DNA of 64,000 nt. It comes from Thunnus maccoyii (Eukaryota; Chordata; Actinopteri; Scombriformes; Scombridae). The DNA lies in the NCBI RefSeq assembly GCF_910596095.1, contig NC_056554.1, positions 8,414,001 through 8,478,000 of the forward strand, given 5' to 3'. The notes beneath the pieces were generated by a model. That model did not search any database. It was given only the letters and a program-made list of their open reading frames with translations, and was not told where the DNA came from. The position numbers and the translations under genes are program-made. Each line of letters begins with the position of its first letter. The first letter of the stretch is position 1. This document shows positions 50,560-62,439 of the stretch, in pieces.

Positions 50560-51119
50560 GGGCTCCTGCTGTCCTCCGCAGGGCGGGATCTCCTACATCA
50601 GTTTAATGTACTTCTTTTTTTTTCATGCTAATCTATGATTGGCCAAGACACGTAAAATGACGCTCCAAGGGAGGCTGTCCTCTCTAACCAATCAACAACC
50701 AGAATGCAATATTGACATCGCGTTGTTCCAATGATAGTTTCCAGATTTCATCTTCAATTCTCTCCACTGTAGGCAGAGTAGCAGCAGTAGATAACGAGCA
50801 GTAGATAGCTCCTTGCGTTAGCCAACGCTACAGTTAGCTTGTTGTAGCAGCCTGAAGGACTCTTTACACATCCATGGAGGACTGTTAAGGACTGTTGTTA
50901 AGCTAACGGGACAATAGATCTGGACGCCGGGGAGGCTGGAGAGAGAAGCAACCGGAGAAACAACCAGGAGAGTTAGCTTGTTCGTCATTGTTGCTAATGA
51001 TATCAGACTGGTTAAGCAGCAGCCATAACGTTCTGTAAACTAACAAACAAGATGACTAACATCCACAAATGACATGAATACTTCATCTCCATGAAAGAAA
51101 GAAGAAGACATCAGATAAC
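50560..51119 (+). promoter_or_regulatory. Orphan promoter and first-exon-like block
   Basis: GATTGGCC near 50637 and CTAACCAATC near 50685 are CCAAT-type boxes. They are followed by an exon-like purine-rich stretch (about 50770-51119) ending AGATAAC before a GTGAGTCAG donor at 51120. ATGs in the stretch open only very short frames. No plus-strand downstream exon was found in the next 10 kb. It could be the leader of a non-coding RNA, or the stranded promoter of a lost gene such as the nearby zinc-finger remnant (opposite strand). Confidence 0.35.
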
Positions 51120-52249
51120 GTGAGTCAGATACAGCTTCTCTCTCTCTGTCTCTTTGGTCGCTAATTTCATCTCTGATGGTTAAATGTCTCTGTGGATGTT
51201 GTGTGAATTTATCTCCTTAACAAGAATGCAGCAGAGATGATATAATGTGCTGTGGGTAGTTTGCTTGTTGAAGTTACAGTGAGTTACTGTCTGGACTCAT
51301 TTATTCATTTGGAATTGATCCAGTTTTTAATCACCTGTTGATGTTGTGTGATTAGTGCAGGAGGTCTGGCTGCTTGTTGTGACAATTTCTTCCGTTGGTT
51401 TTTAAGCTGAGTCGTATATTTAGTAATAAGCTTAAAGTAACTAGAATAATAAGTGTTGACATGTCAGCTTTGTAGACTATATGTTGAATGTTGTGCATAT
51501 AGATAATAGTGTGTAAGTCATGTATTTGATACATGCATTAATACTTTTTTAGATCTGTGAATGTTTTTAGTGTTCAGTCTTTCTAGTATTCACCACTGAT
51601 CTGTACCTGTATCAGATTATAAGCTTTGTGGTACTTAATATATTTCTGTACACTCAGAAAATACACAGGAAACACATGTGAATCATGTGATATGTTGTCT
51701 GTTTTTGATGAGAACATAAATCTGTTGTCACAATAGAACAATACTATAAATTTGAATCTTTGACTTTGAGACCTGGTGTGGGAGCCCTCCTTTGTTACAG
51801 CACTGTTTGAGTATGACAGCTAACAAAAGTCTGGAGATGATTGTATTTCAGTTGAAATCACAAAATAAGACAAGCTGTTTTCCTCTTGTGATCTCAAAGG
51901 CGCTGGTGTATTTTTATAACATATTAGTCCACATTCTTAAAGGATTTTTATTTGTTTTAATCCATTTTGGTACCTGGAGTTGGATTTTTTTTGTCCACAC
52001 TCTACACATGAACCAAGACATATTTTTTTCTCCTCAAAATGACTTTTCCCCCCTCAAGGAGCACCTTATATCCTTATATTAATTATTATATTCTTGTAAT
52101 ACAACCATGGTTTTATCACTCTTTTACACACTATCCTCACAGGAACAATTACAAACCTACTTTACATAAAGTGAGAGTACAAGTGAGGAAATAAAGCTAA
52201 TGAAGGGGTGAAATATATGCTTGGGAATTGCAAGAGACATAAGGAGACA
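51120..52249. other. Intergenic or intronic, no gene seen
   Basis: AT-rich sequence, possibly intron of the exon ending at 51119. The 96-codon plus frame at 51792-52082 is hydrophobic and AT-driven, without splice or family support. Confidence 0.4.
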
Positions 52250-52253
52250 AGAG

Positions 52254-52274
52254 TTTATTTGGAACATGTTTATT
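52254..52274 (-). terminator. Candidate polyadenylation signals of the coiled-coil gene
   Basis: Two minus-strand AATAAA hexamers (TTTATT at 52254-52259 and 52269-52274) lie about 460 nt past the stop of the minus-strand coiled-coil gene. Confidence 0.45.
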
Positions 52275-52729
52275 TGACATAAAAAGTGAGAGAGAGGAGA
52301 GGAATCAAATTCATGTGCTTATTCACATGTGTATCTGTTTCACATAGCAGCAAGAGGAACAAGAAAGAGCTGTAAATATTGATAAAGTGCTTTTCTCTTC
52401 CGTGTTTTTATTCCCTCGCTTGCTTTTCCCTTCTCTCAACACCCTGACAACACACACACACACACACACAGTTTTGTTTTTTCTGGCTTCTGTGTATCAT
52501 TTTTCTTCAGAAAAAGACTTCAAAAAAGTCCTTTTCAACTAAATGTTAAAATAAATGTTCTATCTTATCTCCTCCTCACCCTCACTTTCCTCCTCTCTCA
52601 TGGGTACCAATCACTCAGGATCTCAACGGGAGCCTGCGTAACAGTTCATGACATGGGTACATAGGATGCTGCTCCCCCTCTTTCTCATCACTATCCCTCC
52701 TCCTCCTCCTCCTCTTCCTCCTCATTTCC

Positions 52730-53648
52730 TCACAGCTGCTTGCTGAGTTTACGCGCCTGCCTCTCCCGGGCTTCGAAGGCGGCTTTGGTGTCCAACAGCT
52801 CCTCCAGCTGCCGGCGGATCCGGGCCATGTCGAGCTGGGTGGCCTCGCACTGCTCCCTAAGGGCGGCCGACTCCACCCTCAGCTGCGTGGCGGCCAGGGA
52901 GAGCTGCTCGCTGCGTTCGCGGCACTGCATCTGCATCCTCTTGGCGTCGCTCAGGAGGGACTCCACGCTCACCGCGACTGACTCAAACTGGTCTTGAGAC
53001 ATGTTCTGAACAGAGACAGAAGGGGTGGATGGAGCCGGATGAGACACAACGATTTGGCTCGAGGACATTTAAGCAGACAGATGCTTGAAAATAAAGCTAC
53101 CTAACATATGTTTGTCCAGTTGAAGGGCTTTCTATGATTTCAATTTGAGATTTAAGGACTGTGTTCTCTCTTTTATGGTTTTATTGCTGCCTGATTTGGC
53201 AGTAAACTAGAGCTCTCCTGCCAGAAATACAGATAAAGTGAATTGGTAGCAGACGTCCAGCACAGATCAACAGGTTTAAAACAGAACATTTGGTCTGTGG
53301 GGAGTGAAGTAGCTTAAAGAGGCTTATCATGGCTTAGCTCAGTCTACAGTGTCCACTGCTCTTCTCTGTGTTTCACTTTTATCCCCATCCTACCGCCTGT
53401 ATCTCTATATCTGATGCAGTTTTTCAAGCTCTACTCTGTTTCTTTTTTTGTCTCTCAGACACAGGTTGTTTTTTTTATAATCAGTAGCCCAGTAATGACC
53501 AGCCAAGCAAGATGTGAGAAAGTCTTACCATAGATTCCAGAGTCAAATCTATCACAAGCTTTTTGGTCGTCTTCTGAGACGCAAGTTTTAAACAGTCTTC
53601 AGTCTTCTCCAGAGTGCTCTTTCCTCTTTGTTGTCCTTTACAGAGTTC
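52730..53648 (-). CDS. Unnamed small coiled-coil protein, last two exons
   Basis: I do not recognise this gene. The last exon (53005-52730) is GC-rich, unlike its flanks, and encodes 91 residues from NMSQDQFESVAVSVESL to RQARKLSKQL and TGA. It is almost wholly charged and leucine/alanine heptad sequence, so a coiled coil is predicted. It follows a TCTGTTCAG acceptor. An upstream exon (53648-53529) with TTTACAG acceptor and GTAAGA donor keeps an open 40-codon frame (ELCKGQQRGKSTLEKTEDCL onward to TLESM) in matching phase 0. The start is unsettled: no ATG precedes the upstream exon in frame, so either more 5' exons exist or translation begins at the Met ending that exon or in MSQDQF. A possible non-coding leader exon ends CCCTGAG with a GTAAAAG donor near 53841. 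No membrane segment or signal peptide is seen. Small complex subunits of kinetochore or BLOC type look similar, but I cannot assign one. Confidence 0.65.
53006..53528 (-). other. Intron of the coiled-coil gene
   Basis: A 523-bp intron between the two coding exons. An alternative frame reading through its 3' end from 53068 (MSSSQIVVSH...) is less GC-rich than the exon and crosses the acceptor, so it is not favoured. Confidence 0.55.
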
Positions 53649-55725
53649 CTGTAAAAAAAGCACACAGTAGCTGCAGGTAACAATTCTACTTCAGGTATAG
53701 ATGTAGTTAAACTGGCTCTTGCAAGCTGACTTACAGTTTTTTCTCTAAAATGCTTTATTTCTCTCCGTCCCCATCCGTCTCCTTCTTCCTAGTCCCGTCA
53801 CTCCTTCCTTTCTCTCGCCAGTGAACATTATCTTTTACCTCAGGGCGCAAGCCAGGTCACTTAATCCACAGAGATTAGACAGTTCAGGAAAGAGAGTAGT
53901 CGTGTTGTAATGGCAGCATTAAGCTCATTCCTTCTATTTTGATCTGTCAGGGAACTGCTAGTATTTAATTCAGTCATGCTTCATTCCCCTTCAAATACAC
54001 ATTAACAAATGCTGATATTTTACTGGTGGCCGAGTAAGGAATTCACATTGTCGTGTTTTAATACAGGATAGACTTTAAAATGTATGTTTAATAATGTGCA
54101 TTTTGAATAATAATGATAATGTAATGATGAGGTCTGGATTAATGTTTGGGATGATTTAACTGGATGAAATAGGCCAATATCTTAACAGGTGTGATGAAAC
54201 TGATTCGTCTGACTCAATAGTGAAAATCAAAGCCAGTCAGTGGTCTGTTGGGTTTAACTGTTTTAAACAAAATGAATTAAATTTGATCCTATTAGTTTTG
54301 TGAGTCTATAACAGAAACACTCCTCTGATGGAAGGGAAGAGGTATGTATACTACATACATGTTTTGGACACAATGTGCTGTTTTGGCTTAAATTACTGCT
54401 GTTTATTACTTGGTGGCACTTTATTTGTGTTCATATGATGCAGAATAAAGACCGCCAGGAGTTTTAGTTGTACGTGACATTGGGCTTCAAAAAAATAACC
54501 CCTCAGGACCAGTGTCCTTAAAGTCTGTAGAGGTCACTGGCTCAATCAGTCATTACATAACTTCACAGCCACAATAATAAGATTATGAAGTGTCACACAA
54601 AATACAGGTTTCACCTTTGTAAATGTAAGTCAAACGACAGTGAACTGACATGAGAAAACACTACATTTAACACATAAAACAGGCACTTGCAGTACAGTAC
54701 AACTGTATCTCTCATACAAGTGAGAGTCTTCACTTCAACCAGCAGAGGGAGACACAGGTCAACATATCTACTAGCATGTCTCCATTACCTGTGAGGGACA
54801 TGAGCAATGAACAAGTTTGGGTCATTTTGTTCAAACTCTTTGGTTTATTGTTTTCAAAAGGCAGCACACCATGTGCTCAGTAGCAACACAACAAACAGTC
54901 ATGTGGTTGAGATGTTGACATGTACCCATTTGAAGTTCATACACTCATAATGCTCAACCAGCACTACAGATCAGATGTTTCAACATTTAGTCAGCAGGTC
55001 TGAGTGAACCTGGACTGGATATTAGATGTTAGGGTGGGATCACATACTGTATATCATGCCTAAAATTAAACATCCATTTCAATGATTTGTAATATAATGT
55101 AACATAATGTTTTTCTTGTTGTTTCAATCTGTAGCAGATGTTTCCTCAAGCAGGAGTGTTGTTCACATGTTGAGACTCAACTACTCAACATTAAATCACA
55201 TTTTAAAGATGAGTGAACTTTGGCCTCAATGTCAAATGCATCATAAATAAAGAATAAAGACAACGTACAGAAAGAAAACTGGAGTAGAACTCACAATACC
55301 ACCTTTCAGGAGGGTTTTTTTTTGTTTTTTTTAACTTTAAGCCGTTTAGTTTTGACATTTTACAAGAATGACGTTAATAATTTGTAAAATAGTTGTGTTT
55401 TACACATAGGAAACATCGTCATCTGCCAGTCACATCAAACATACAAAATCTGAGCACAATGATGACATGTAAAACGAATGCCTCCAATTAATATGTTAAT
55501 ATGTTGGTTATGTAAACATACTCAGAAACAGAAACAGTGGGAACGAACAAATACACACTTCCGTGTGATTCAGTAGTCAGACATTTGGAATGGCTTTGGT
55601 TAGTGAGATGTGGGAAACGGGTAAATCAACATGTCAACAGGTAAAATCTTATGAATATGAGGTCAAACTGTCAGGCTAACACAGCTTCTGCACAGTTTTT
55701 GCTTTTTATTGGTGTCTTTGTGCCT
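53649..55725. other. Upstream of the coiled-coil gene, 3' flank of tmem179b
   Basis: No firm coding exon. It contains a possible minus-strand leader exon with donor near 53841, a CTCF-like CCAGCAGAGGGAGACA at 54739-54758, and AT-rich sequence otherwise. TTTATT at 55705-55710 could act as the tmem179b poly(A) signal on the minus strand. Confidence 0.4.
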
Positions 55726-55807
55726 GACGAGGTGGCCGAGTGGTTAAGGCGATGGACTGCTAATCCATTGTGCTCTGCACGCGTGGGTTCGAATCCCATC
55801 CTCGTCG
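55726..55807 (+). tRNA. tRNA-Ser (GCT anticodon)
   Basis: The 82-nt cloverleaf has acceptor GACGAGG paired with CCTCGTC and a G discriminator. The A box TGGCCGAGTGG is at 55733-55743 and the B box GGTTCGAATCC at 55786-55796. The anticodon stem ATGGA/TCCAT encloses the loop CTGCTAA with anticodon GCT at 55759-55761. A long variable arm (TGTGCTCTGCACG) is as expected for serine tRNA. There is no intron. It decodes AGC/AGU. The nearest run of four or more T on the sense strand is at 55960-55964, about 150 nt away, which is unusual. It lies in the 3' flank of tmem179b in antisense orientation. Confidence 0.96.
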
Positions 55808-56034
55808 AGGGGAAATGCTTCTATTGTATCTATTTGCCGTAACACCCTAAAACAAACAAAGTCAATCGCAAATTACTGTGATTGGTATTGTCAGAAAATG
55901 TGTAATTATGCACTGGAATACCAGAAATACAATACATCTATGTGTATGTGTATTTACCCTTTTTCCACATCTACTCCCACATAATCATTTTGTGCTACTT
56001 TATGTGTTTTTGTAACTTCCTCTGTGACCCCTCC

Positions 56035-59000
56035 TCACTGTGGTCTTGGAGGACGGTTGAAAAATGGCTCCGTCTCTGCAGCCGTCACTCCCGGATCGCC
56101 GAAAAGCCCTCCGGCCGGCCCGCCGTAGTCTCCGAGCACTCCCGCGATCAGCTTCGACCCTGTACTCTGACGCCTCTGAATGACCACCAGAACCCCGATG
56201 ATGAGCCAGAAAAAGAAGTTGACCCACACGGCCGTCTGCCAGGAATTCAGCGAGTAGTCAACACATGAAACACATGAATCGAGGGCCTTTCATCTGTGAA
56301 TCTATCTATCTAGTTAGTGATGGACACACCCTCTACATATACAGTACGCTCCTTGTTTTAAAGAGGATTTCTTGACTAAATGATGATGTATAGCAGCACT
56401 AATGCTTCTTTATAGCTATTTAAAGAGTTAAAAGTAACGCCAAATGAATCAGTTGCTCTACATAGCAGCTGTGTACAAATCATTCACACACATCTTGTAA
56501 AAATTAATATTCACTTTCCTCTTAAAAACTCTGATTCTTGCGAATGTTAGGAAATGTTTTTAATTATTAAACTGGATATGTAGTCAACTGTATACGTGTA
56601 CTTCATTTAGTTATTTGCTAATTAAGTCTGAGATGAATATATGAATAAGAGAAATGCTAGATCCCTGGGAGACCTGGGTGCTCATGTGGCCAATGTGATT
56701 CTAGACATAAAATAATACAATAAAAAACTGAATGAATGTTATACTGACCTCTGCTTTGTGTAGACTGTTGTAGAACCTTCCTCCTTTAAGTGGACTGACC
56801 CACTTTCTAGTCTGGGCGTCTTCACATCTTGAGAGACAGAAATAGATTTGCATGTAAGACACTTGGAAGAAAACAGATAATTAAGTTTCATGTCCTGTAG
56901 GTGTTAACAGTAGCTAACAAACAAGATATATTATTTCAGCTGCCAAAATCCCTTCAAAACCATCATAAAATATTCAACACATCCACTCATATTCGCACGT
57001 TGTACAGTAAGTGCTCCGTGGGTGATGGATTTGTCTTTAATCTAATGGTGTTTAATGGTCATTGAGTGTGCAGCTAATTTCTCAGTAGATGAGGCGTGAC
57101 AAGCGACAGTTTGCATAAATAACATCAAGGTCAGTGGAGCTTAAAACAAGCAAATACAGATAATAAATGCAGAACTGATGCTGGCGTTTTCCCTCTCTTT
57201 TAAGTTTTGAATGTCAGTATATTATTATTTAGGTTGAAACTTTGCAAAATGAAAAGATTTCTGCGGTTATTTGAGTTGTTTGCAGGCTGCGTAGTGCTGA
57301 TAACATTTTAAAGAAGAAAAGGAGATGTTAAAAGATGCCATGAAACCAGTGTAACATGACTACAGGCGCAAAAATAAGTGACATCTGCTTTCAACAACTT
57401 CAAAGTTAAGATGAAATCAGAAGCAAAACACTGAAGTAAAGCTGACTGGGTTTTAAATGTCACTTTTAGTTTCATTTATGAGTTGTTTGTGGAAGGTTTT
57501 CATGACTTGCGGATGCGTCTGTGTCACCTGGTGATGTTGGGAACGGTTTGTATAACCGAGGTGCAGAGCGAGTCGCGTCCGATCTTCAGCATGCACCCCG
57601 TGATGAGCAGGAAGAACAGGAAGACTCCGCACACAGCCACGATCATGTTCATCCACACGCGCTCCCTGCGGAGAGAGAGAGCGAGGTTAGAATAAACAGA
57701 AGGAGCGTGAGAACGACTGTTACACGCTGAGTTTTTATGAAGTGAGGGGAAAAAAAAGATATAAAAAGTAATTACATGTTATTTAAACCTCTGACCTATC
57801 GAGGAAATGACGTCAAACTGTATGAAACAGTTTTATTGTTGAGAGTTTGGCCGGTTGTGGCTCTTAAGACAGGTATATCTGGAAAGCTTTTTGTGCGCCT
57901 GCATGTTTTTGTAATAAAATCCTATCACACATCTCTGTGTTGGCTGAAATGAGAAGGGAAGATACTGTGCAGGATACGAGTATCAGCTTCAAACCATCAT
58001 ATTATGCATTATTGCTTCCCTATTTTGAGAGGAAACATTGATAAAGACTAAACACAAAATATCAGCCTTTTTCAGCTTTAATTTCCCTGCGTGTGATCAG
58101 TAAAGTGGATCTTTTCTTACTTTTAATCCAAAAATTAGCCCTCATATGTTGACATCTGATACATCCCAGTTGAATATTTACATTCAGGTTGTCTACAAGC
58201 TGTATAAAACTGGCTTCCACATGGCTGACCAGTAGTAAAGTTCAAGAATAAGATGAGGAAAGGCCTGTGTTGGCAGCTACATTTTGTTCTCCGACTCAAA
58301 ACTTTGTCAGCCAGCGCATAAAAACACTGATAGTAGCTGTAAACAAAGGCTGCTGCCAATTTTAGTGATATGGCAAATATCAGCTGTACAATGGAACAAT
58401 TGAAAATAAAAATGACAACAGAGCAGTCGGCCATAACCGCCAATAAGACTGAAGAACACACACACAATTATTTAATGATTAACACAAACTCAACAGACAT
58501 CACCTTCTGATTTCCCCGTCGATGCAGAACGTGTACATCCAGTACAGTGACAGTGAGAAACACACCACTGCCACCATGACTGATATGGCCGACACAAAGT
58601 AACACAGAGACGATGAGCTGGATGACTGCACTCCGATGGCGCCTGCTGTTGCATTGTAGCTGACAAGTCCATACAGCATACACAGACCTCCAAAATTACC
58701 CTGAGAGAGACAGACAGAAAGAGAAATTACCAAAAAAAAAGAAAGGACATTTGTAATCTGAGGTGCTTCCCGGTGTATTGTTTCAATTTTGTTATGTAGT
58801 TTCAATTACTTTCCTTGTTGTAACATTGTTGGCACTGCAACCACAAAACAGAAGATTTCACTGAGAAAACACACACACACAGTCATGTTTCCATCACTTC
58901 AGAGGACATTTCATTGACTTACATTCATTTCCTGGAGACATATTCTAACCTTAACCATAACTACCACATGCCTAACTCTAACCCTTAAACTAACCTTAAC

Positions 59001-59130
59001 ATAACGCTAAACTAACCTTAACGTTACCCTAAACTTACCTTAACTTTAAACCAAGTCTTCACCTTAAAATGAATGATTTACATTAAGAGGACTTAGTTTT
59101 TGTCCCCATAACATGAGGAATACCTGATAC

Positions 59131-59180
<50 letters not shown>

Positions 59181-60061
59181 CCTGCAGCATCTGACTTTCA
59201 TAAAGAGGCGGGGAGAATAATTAGGCACGAGGACCAACTGGTCACATGAGCAGTATCTGAACACATGACTCAGTTATTAGGCTACCCGCGCGCGCGCGCG
59301 CGCACACACATCCACACGCGCGCATTTTCACACGTTCACACATTCCCCTGATTAGTTAAGAGGAGAAAGTTATGTTAAAAAGGATTTTAAGCCGCAAGAT
59401 AAATGTTATTCTCCACAGTGTCTTTATGTCAACGCGTATAATGAGTGCAGCTAATGAAGAGGAATGAGACGACTAGTGACCACACTGCGCGTTGTTATGT
59501 TCCTTATATGGTCCTATAAGGGTTCTATAGGCTGTATAGTGGATGATGGAGGGAACGTGCTACTGTGTTATACACTAAATTGTGACGTATAGCCAAAAAA
59601 ACAAAGATAAAGACAAAGAAATCCACATGTGGACTCTGTAACACTGATAGTCTTTGCGGGAAATCGTAAGAAAGTGAAAGCGCAACATCAATAAGTGGTA
59701 ACATCTATATGCGACTGTATGAAACAATGATTTTAGATGTGCCAAAGTGTAGAAAAGCCACAAAAAGTAGTTTAAACAGCCCACTATAACTCTCATTTCA
59801 ATATAATTCAACACAAAGGGTGCCACAAACATATGGGGAAGCCTTTTGCTTTTTCACACACGCACTAAAAAAGTGAGTCCACCCGGAAGAGGATGGAGAT
59901 GATAGAAGCTTATAGTTCAGACTAATTTGTTTGTTTGTTTGTTTGTTTGTAAGTAAAGTCACCTGGACAATGGTGATGGACGCGGCGGTAACGATCCCGC
60001 AGACGAAACAGCTGGCGTACAGACCCAACTCCAGCAGCAGCAGCCCCGTCAGCGCCATCAT
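56035..60061 (-). CDS. tmem179b: tmem179b, four-pass transmembrane protein 179B
   Basis: Exons on the minus strand: 60061-59963, 58700-58504, 57665-57528, 56827-56749 and 56235-56035, with GT-AG borders and compatible phases, giving 237 aa (human about 219). Four hydrophobic helices fall at about 5-25, 65-90, 102-123 and 174-190. Sequons N49 (NAT) and N142 (NIT) lie in the TM1-2 and TM3-4 loops, on the same side as in human TMEM179B. Landmarks shared with human are GLCMLYG, SLCYFVSA, YWMY..CI, SLC.S.I, FYNSLHKAE and WVN, plus an acidic tail AAETEPFF. Two adjacent ATGs exist; the second (60058) has the better context and gives MALTG as in human MALSW. A more distal ATG at 60103 would sit in an intron, because a GCGCAG acceptor precedes 60080. 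The molecular role is poorly known; I do not assign one. Confidence 0.93.
58868..59180. repeat. Fish-type dispersed repeat with degenerate CCTTAAC units and CA tail
   Basis: Within tmem179b intron 1. ACTTACATTCATTTCCTGGA leads into loosely repeated CTAACCTTAAC units (58950-59050), then TTTTTGTCCCCATAACATGAGG and a CA run. The order matches a repeat I recall from many teleost introns. It is not telomeric: the unit is irregular. Confidence 0.5.
59129..59179. repeat. (CA)n microsatellite
   Basis: About 25 CA units in tmem179b intron 1. Confidence 0.92.
59287..59315. repeat. (CG)n tract running into (CA)n
   Basis: Eight to nine CG dinucleotides directly followed by CACACACA. This is rare in CpG-depleted vertebrate DNA and is a classic Z-DNA-prone alternation. 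Confidence 0.9.
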
Positions 60062-60526
60062 CCAGCAGCCCGGTCCCCGTCTGCGCGTAAAAGGTGACCA
60101 CAATGAGATACAAGGCTTCCGCTTAGTTGTTTCACAATCATTTCCGAAACTGAAGAGCCTATTCGCTGCAGCGTTAATTGAGTTGGTGCTTAATTAAAAC
60201 AGGTTAATGAATAGTTATTGAGGAATACCTTGTAGACAAGACGAGTGGCAGGTTCAGCTGGATAAATCTATATAATCAACGATATTTATTTCAATAAAAC
60301 AGAACATAAGTCTATATAGGCTAGTAGGCTACATGTTTCATTTAGCTTCACTGACTGTAGCTGGTATTTTAGTCAAAGCTTTTCATTTTCCACTGCGTAA
60401 TCCTTTAGGAGGGAACTAACCAGGATCATTTCTAAGGAAGAAATAATCCAAATTCAGGAAAAACCTGCTGACACACCTATGTTGAAAAAGACAAAACCAT
60501 TATGATCCCCACAACAGTCAACTCAC

Positions 60527-60713
60527 CTGCCTCTTCTTTATGCAATGTGACAAATGCCACGCTGAGATTTTAAAGGTTAAAATGTTTGATTTCCGGCTGT
60601 TCCTGCTGGACTTCACTCAGCTCTCAGTCATAGTCCAGCTGTGACTCCCTCCAGTTTTAAGAATCAACTCTGCTTTTCTTGAGCTCCACCAGATATGCAC
60701 GTCCGCTTATAAA
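60527..60713 (-). promoter_or_regulatory. tmem179b: tmem179b leader exon and TATA box
   Basis: The minus strand carries TTTATAAG (forward 60706-60713). About 180 bp downstream GAAGAGGCAG is followed by a GTGAGT donor at 60526. The coding exon starts behind a GTCACCTTTTACGCGCAG acceptor at 60081. A short non-coding leader exon between about 60680 and 60527 is the simplest reading. Confidence 0.5.
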
Positions 60714-60719
60714 TGCGTA

Positions 60720-61017
60720 GAAATAGTTTATTTGTCACAGTGACGGGTGGATACACTGAAACACTGGATGTCATACAGACCGATTTTCTTCGGGTCAGAG
60801 GCTGGTTTCAGCTGGATAACCCAGAAAGATAAACTAATAGCTGTGAGAAGCAGCGAGAGGGGGACTGGAAGGTGAATCAGCTTTTTATTTAATAAAGTTC
60901 ACAGTAAAAGTGATGCTCATCAGGAGGTATTGACTGCAAAATTCATATTTATTTCTTAAAAAAGGGTATCACATGTAGTTTGTGTGTTATCCTCCATGCA
61001 GCAGATTATCAGGTGGC

Positions 61018-61098
<81 letters not shown>

Positions 61099-62408
61099 GG
61101 ATGGCTGCAAATGGTATTTCCTTCCCAGAATGCCTAATCAAACCTTGTGACTTATGTCATATGATCATGCTATTCTGAAATATATGTAACACAATTTTCA
61201 AGTCTGTTAAATTCACGTATGTGGTGGAAATGATTTTACTCATTCTTGATACACATCCATCCCCGCTGGGAATGTGTTACATCATTCAATTTTTGATATA
61301 GATTTAATTTCAATAAAATAAATAGGTATTTAGTTGTTTTTATGATTTGTCATATGATAAAAGGTTCTAAAATTTTAATGGAGCGACTACATTGTTGAGT
61401 TTCCCTTCATAACTAATCAGTGAGCCTCAATAGAGCTCGTTAAGTTAACATGCAAACTTTAAGTCAAAGATGTGTCAGCTATGAATGAGAGCACCGCTGA
61501 TTGCTTCATATGTTTGATAGAGAGGTGCAGAAAATATATGTGAAATTGTTGAATTTTCACACAATTTGAAAGGCAAAAATACATAGAAATATATGTGCAA
61601 AAACATCCATGAAAGATAAAAGTTAGGAGAGGAAAACATGGGAAGTAGGTGAGGTAAGATTAGAGAAACAAGAAGCTTTTGGTAACAAAGATGCATGTAG
61701 GAGACTAAAAGGATGGAGAGATACATCAACCACGGCTAAATTTCACCTTTGAAAGGTGTAAAATCTATGAAAAACTGTGAGTTTTGAAACTGAAGTTGGG
61801 TGAAGCAATGAATTAGTGCCACAAAGTTTTTACAGATCTCAGATTTTTACAGAACATAATCAAATAAATCACAAATAACTAGATAGCAGGTAAGAAATGT
61901 AAGAAAATGTTGATTTTGAATGGCTGAAATTCATCCATATTAATTCTACAAAGTAGACAAAGAGTCCAAAAAGAAGTTAGTTAGGGGACATTTGCATTTA
62001 TATACTGTTATATTTCTGTTGTTGTTGTTTACCAAGTGTGACCTCATCATCCTACCTAAACGTACCAAACCTTAACTAGAGTCTGTGTCTTCGTTTAACC
62101 AGGTCCAGACTTGTTGGACAAACTTGTAGGTCAAAAAAACACAGCAGCTTTATCTCGAAGACCCCTGTGGTTTAGATAAATTGCTGGCATACCAGAGAAA
62201 CTGTGTGTGTGTGTATGTGTATGTGTGTGTGTGTGTGTGGTGCTGTCTCAGGTGGTTAGTCCTCCGCTGAGCCTCTTACAAAGCCATCATCCACATATTA
62301 GTGCCAGTGAGAATGTGTGTGAGTTTGTGTGGTAGTGTTGTTAGATTAAAGGCTTAAAGTATGATGGTATTAGTGTTGGCTACCAGGACGTGAACACCAG
62401 AGAGCATG

Positions 62409-62439
<31 letters not shown>

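Noticed and set aside
52740-52997. 85-codon plus frame (Ser/Arg/Leu-rich) opposite the coiled-coil exon
   Set aside because: It is the antisense shadow of the GC-rich minus-strand exon; the minus frame has proper stop, acceptor and heptad pattern.
58930-59060. Interstitial telomere array (CCCTAA-like)
   Set aside because: Units vary between CTAACC, CCTTAAC and CTAAACTTACC with irregular length; better explained by a degenerate dispersed fish repeat.
59798-60103. Upstream Met (MWSPFTRRRGP) as tmem179b start
   Set aside because: A polypyrimidine-GCGCAG acceptor ends at 60081, so the upstream codons lie in intron; the human protein starts at the equivalent of MALTG.
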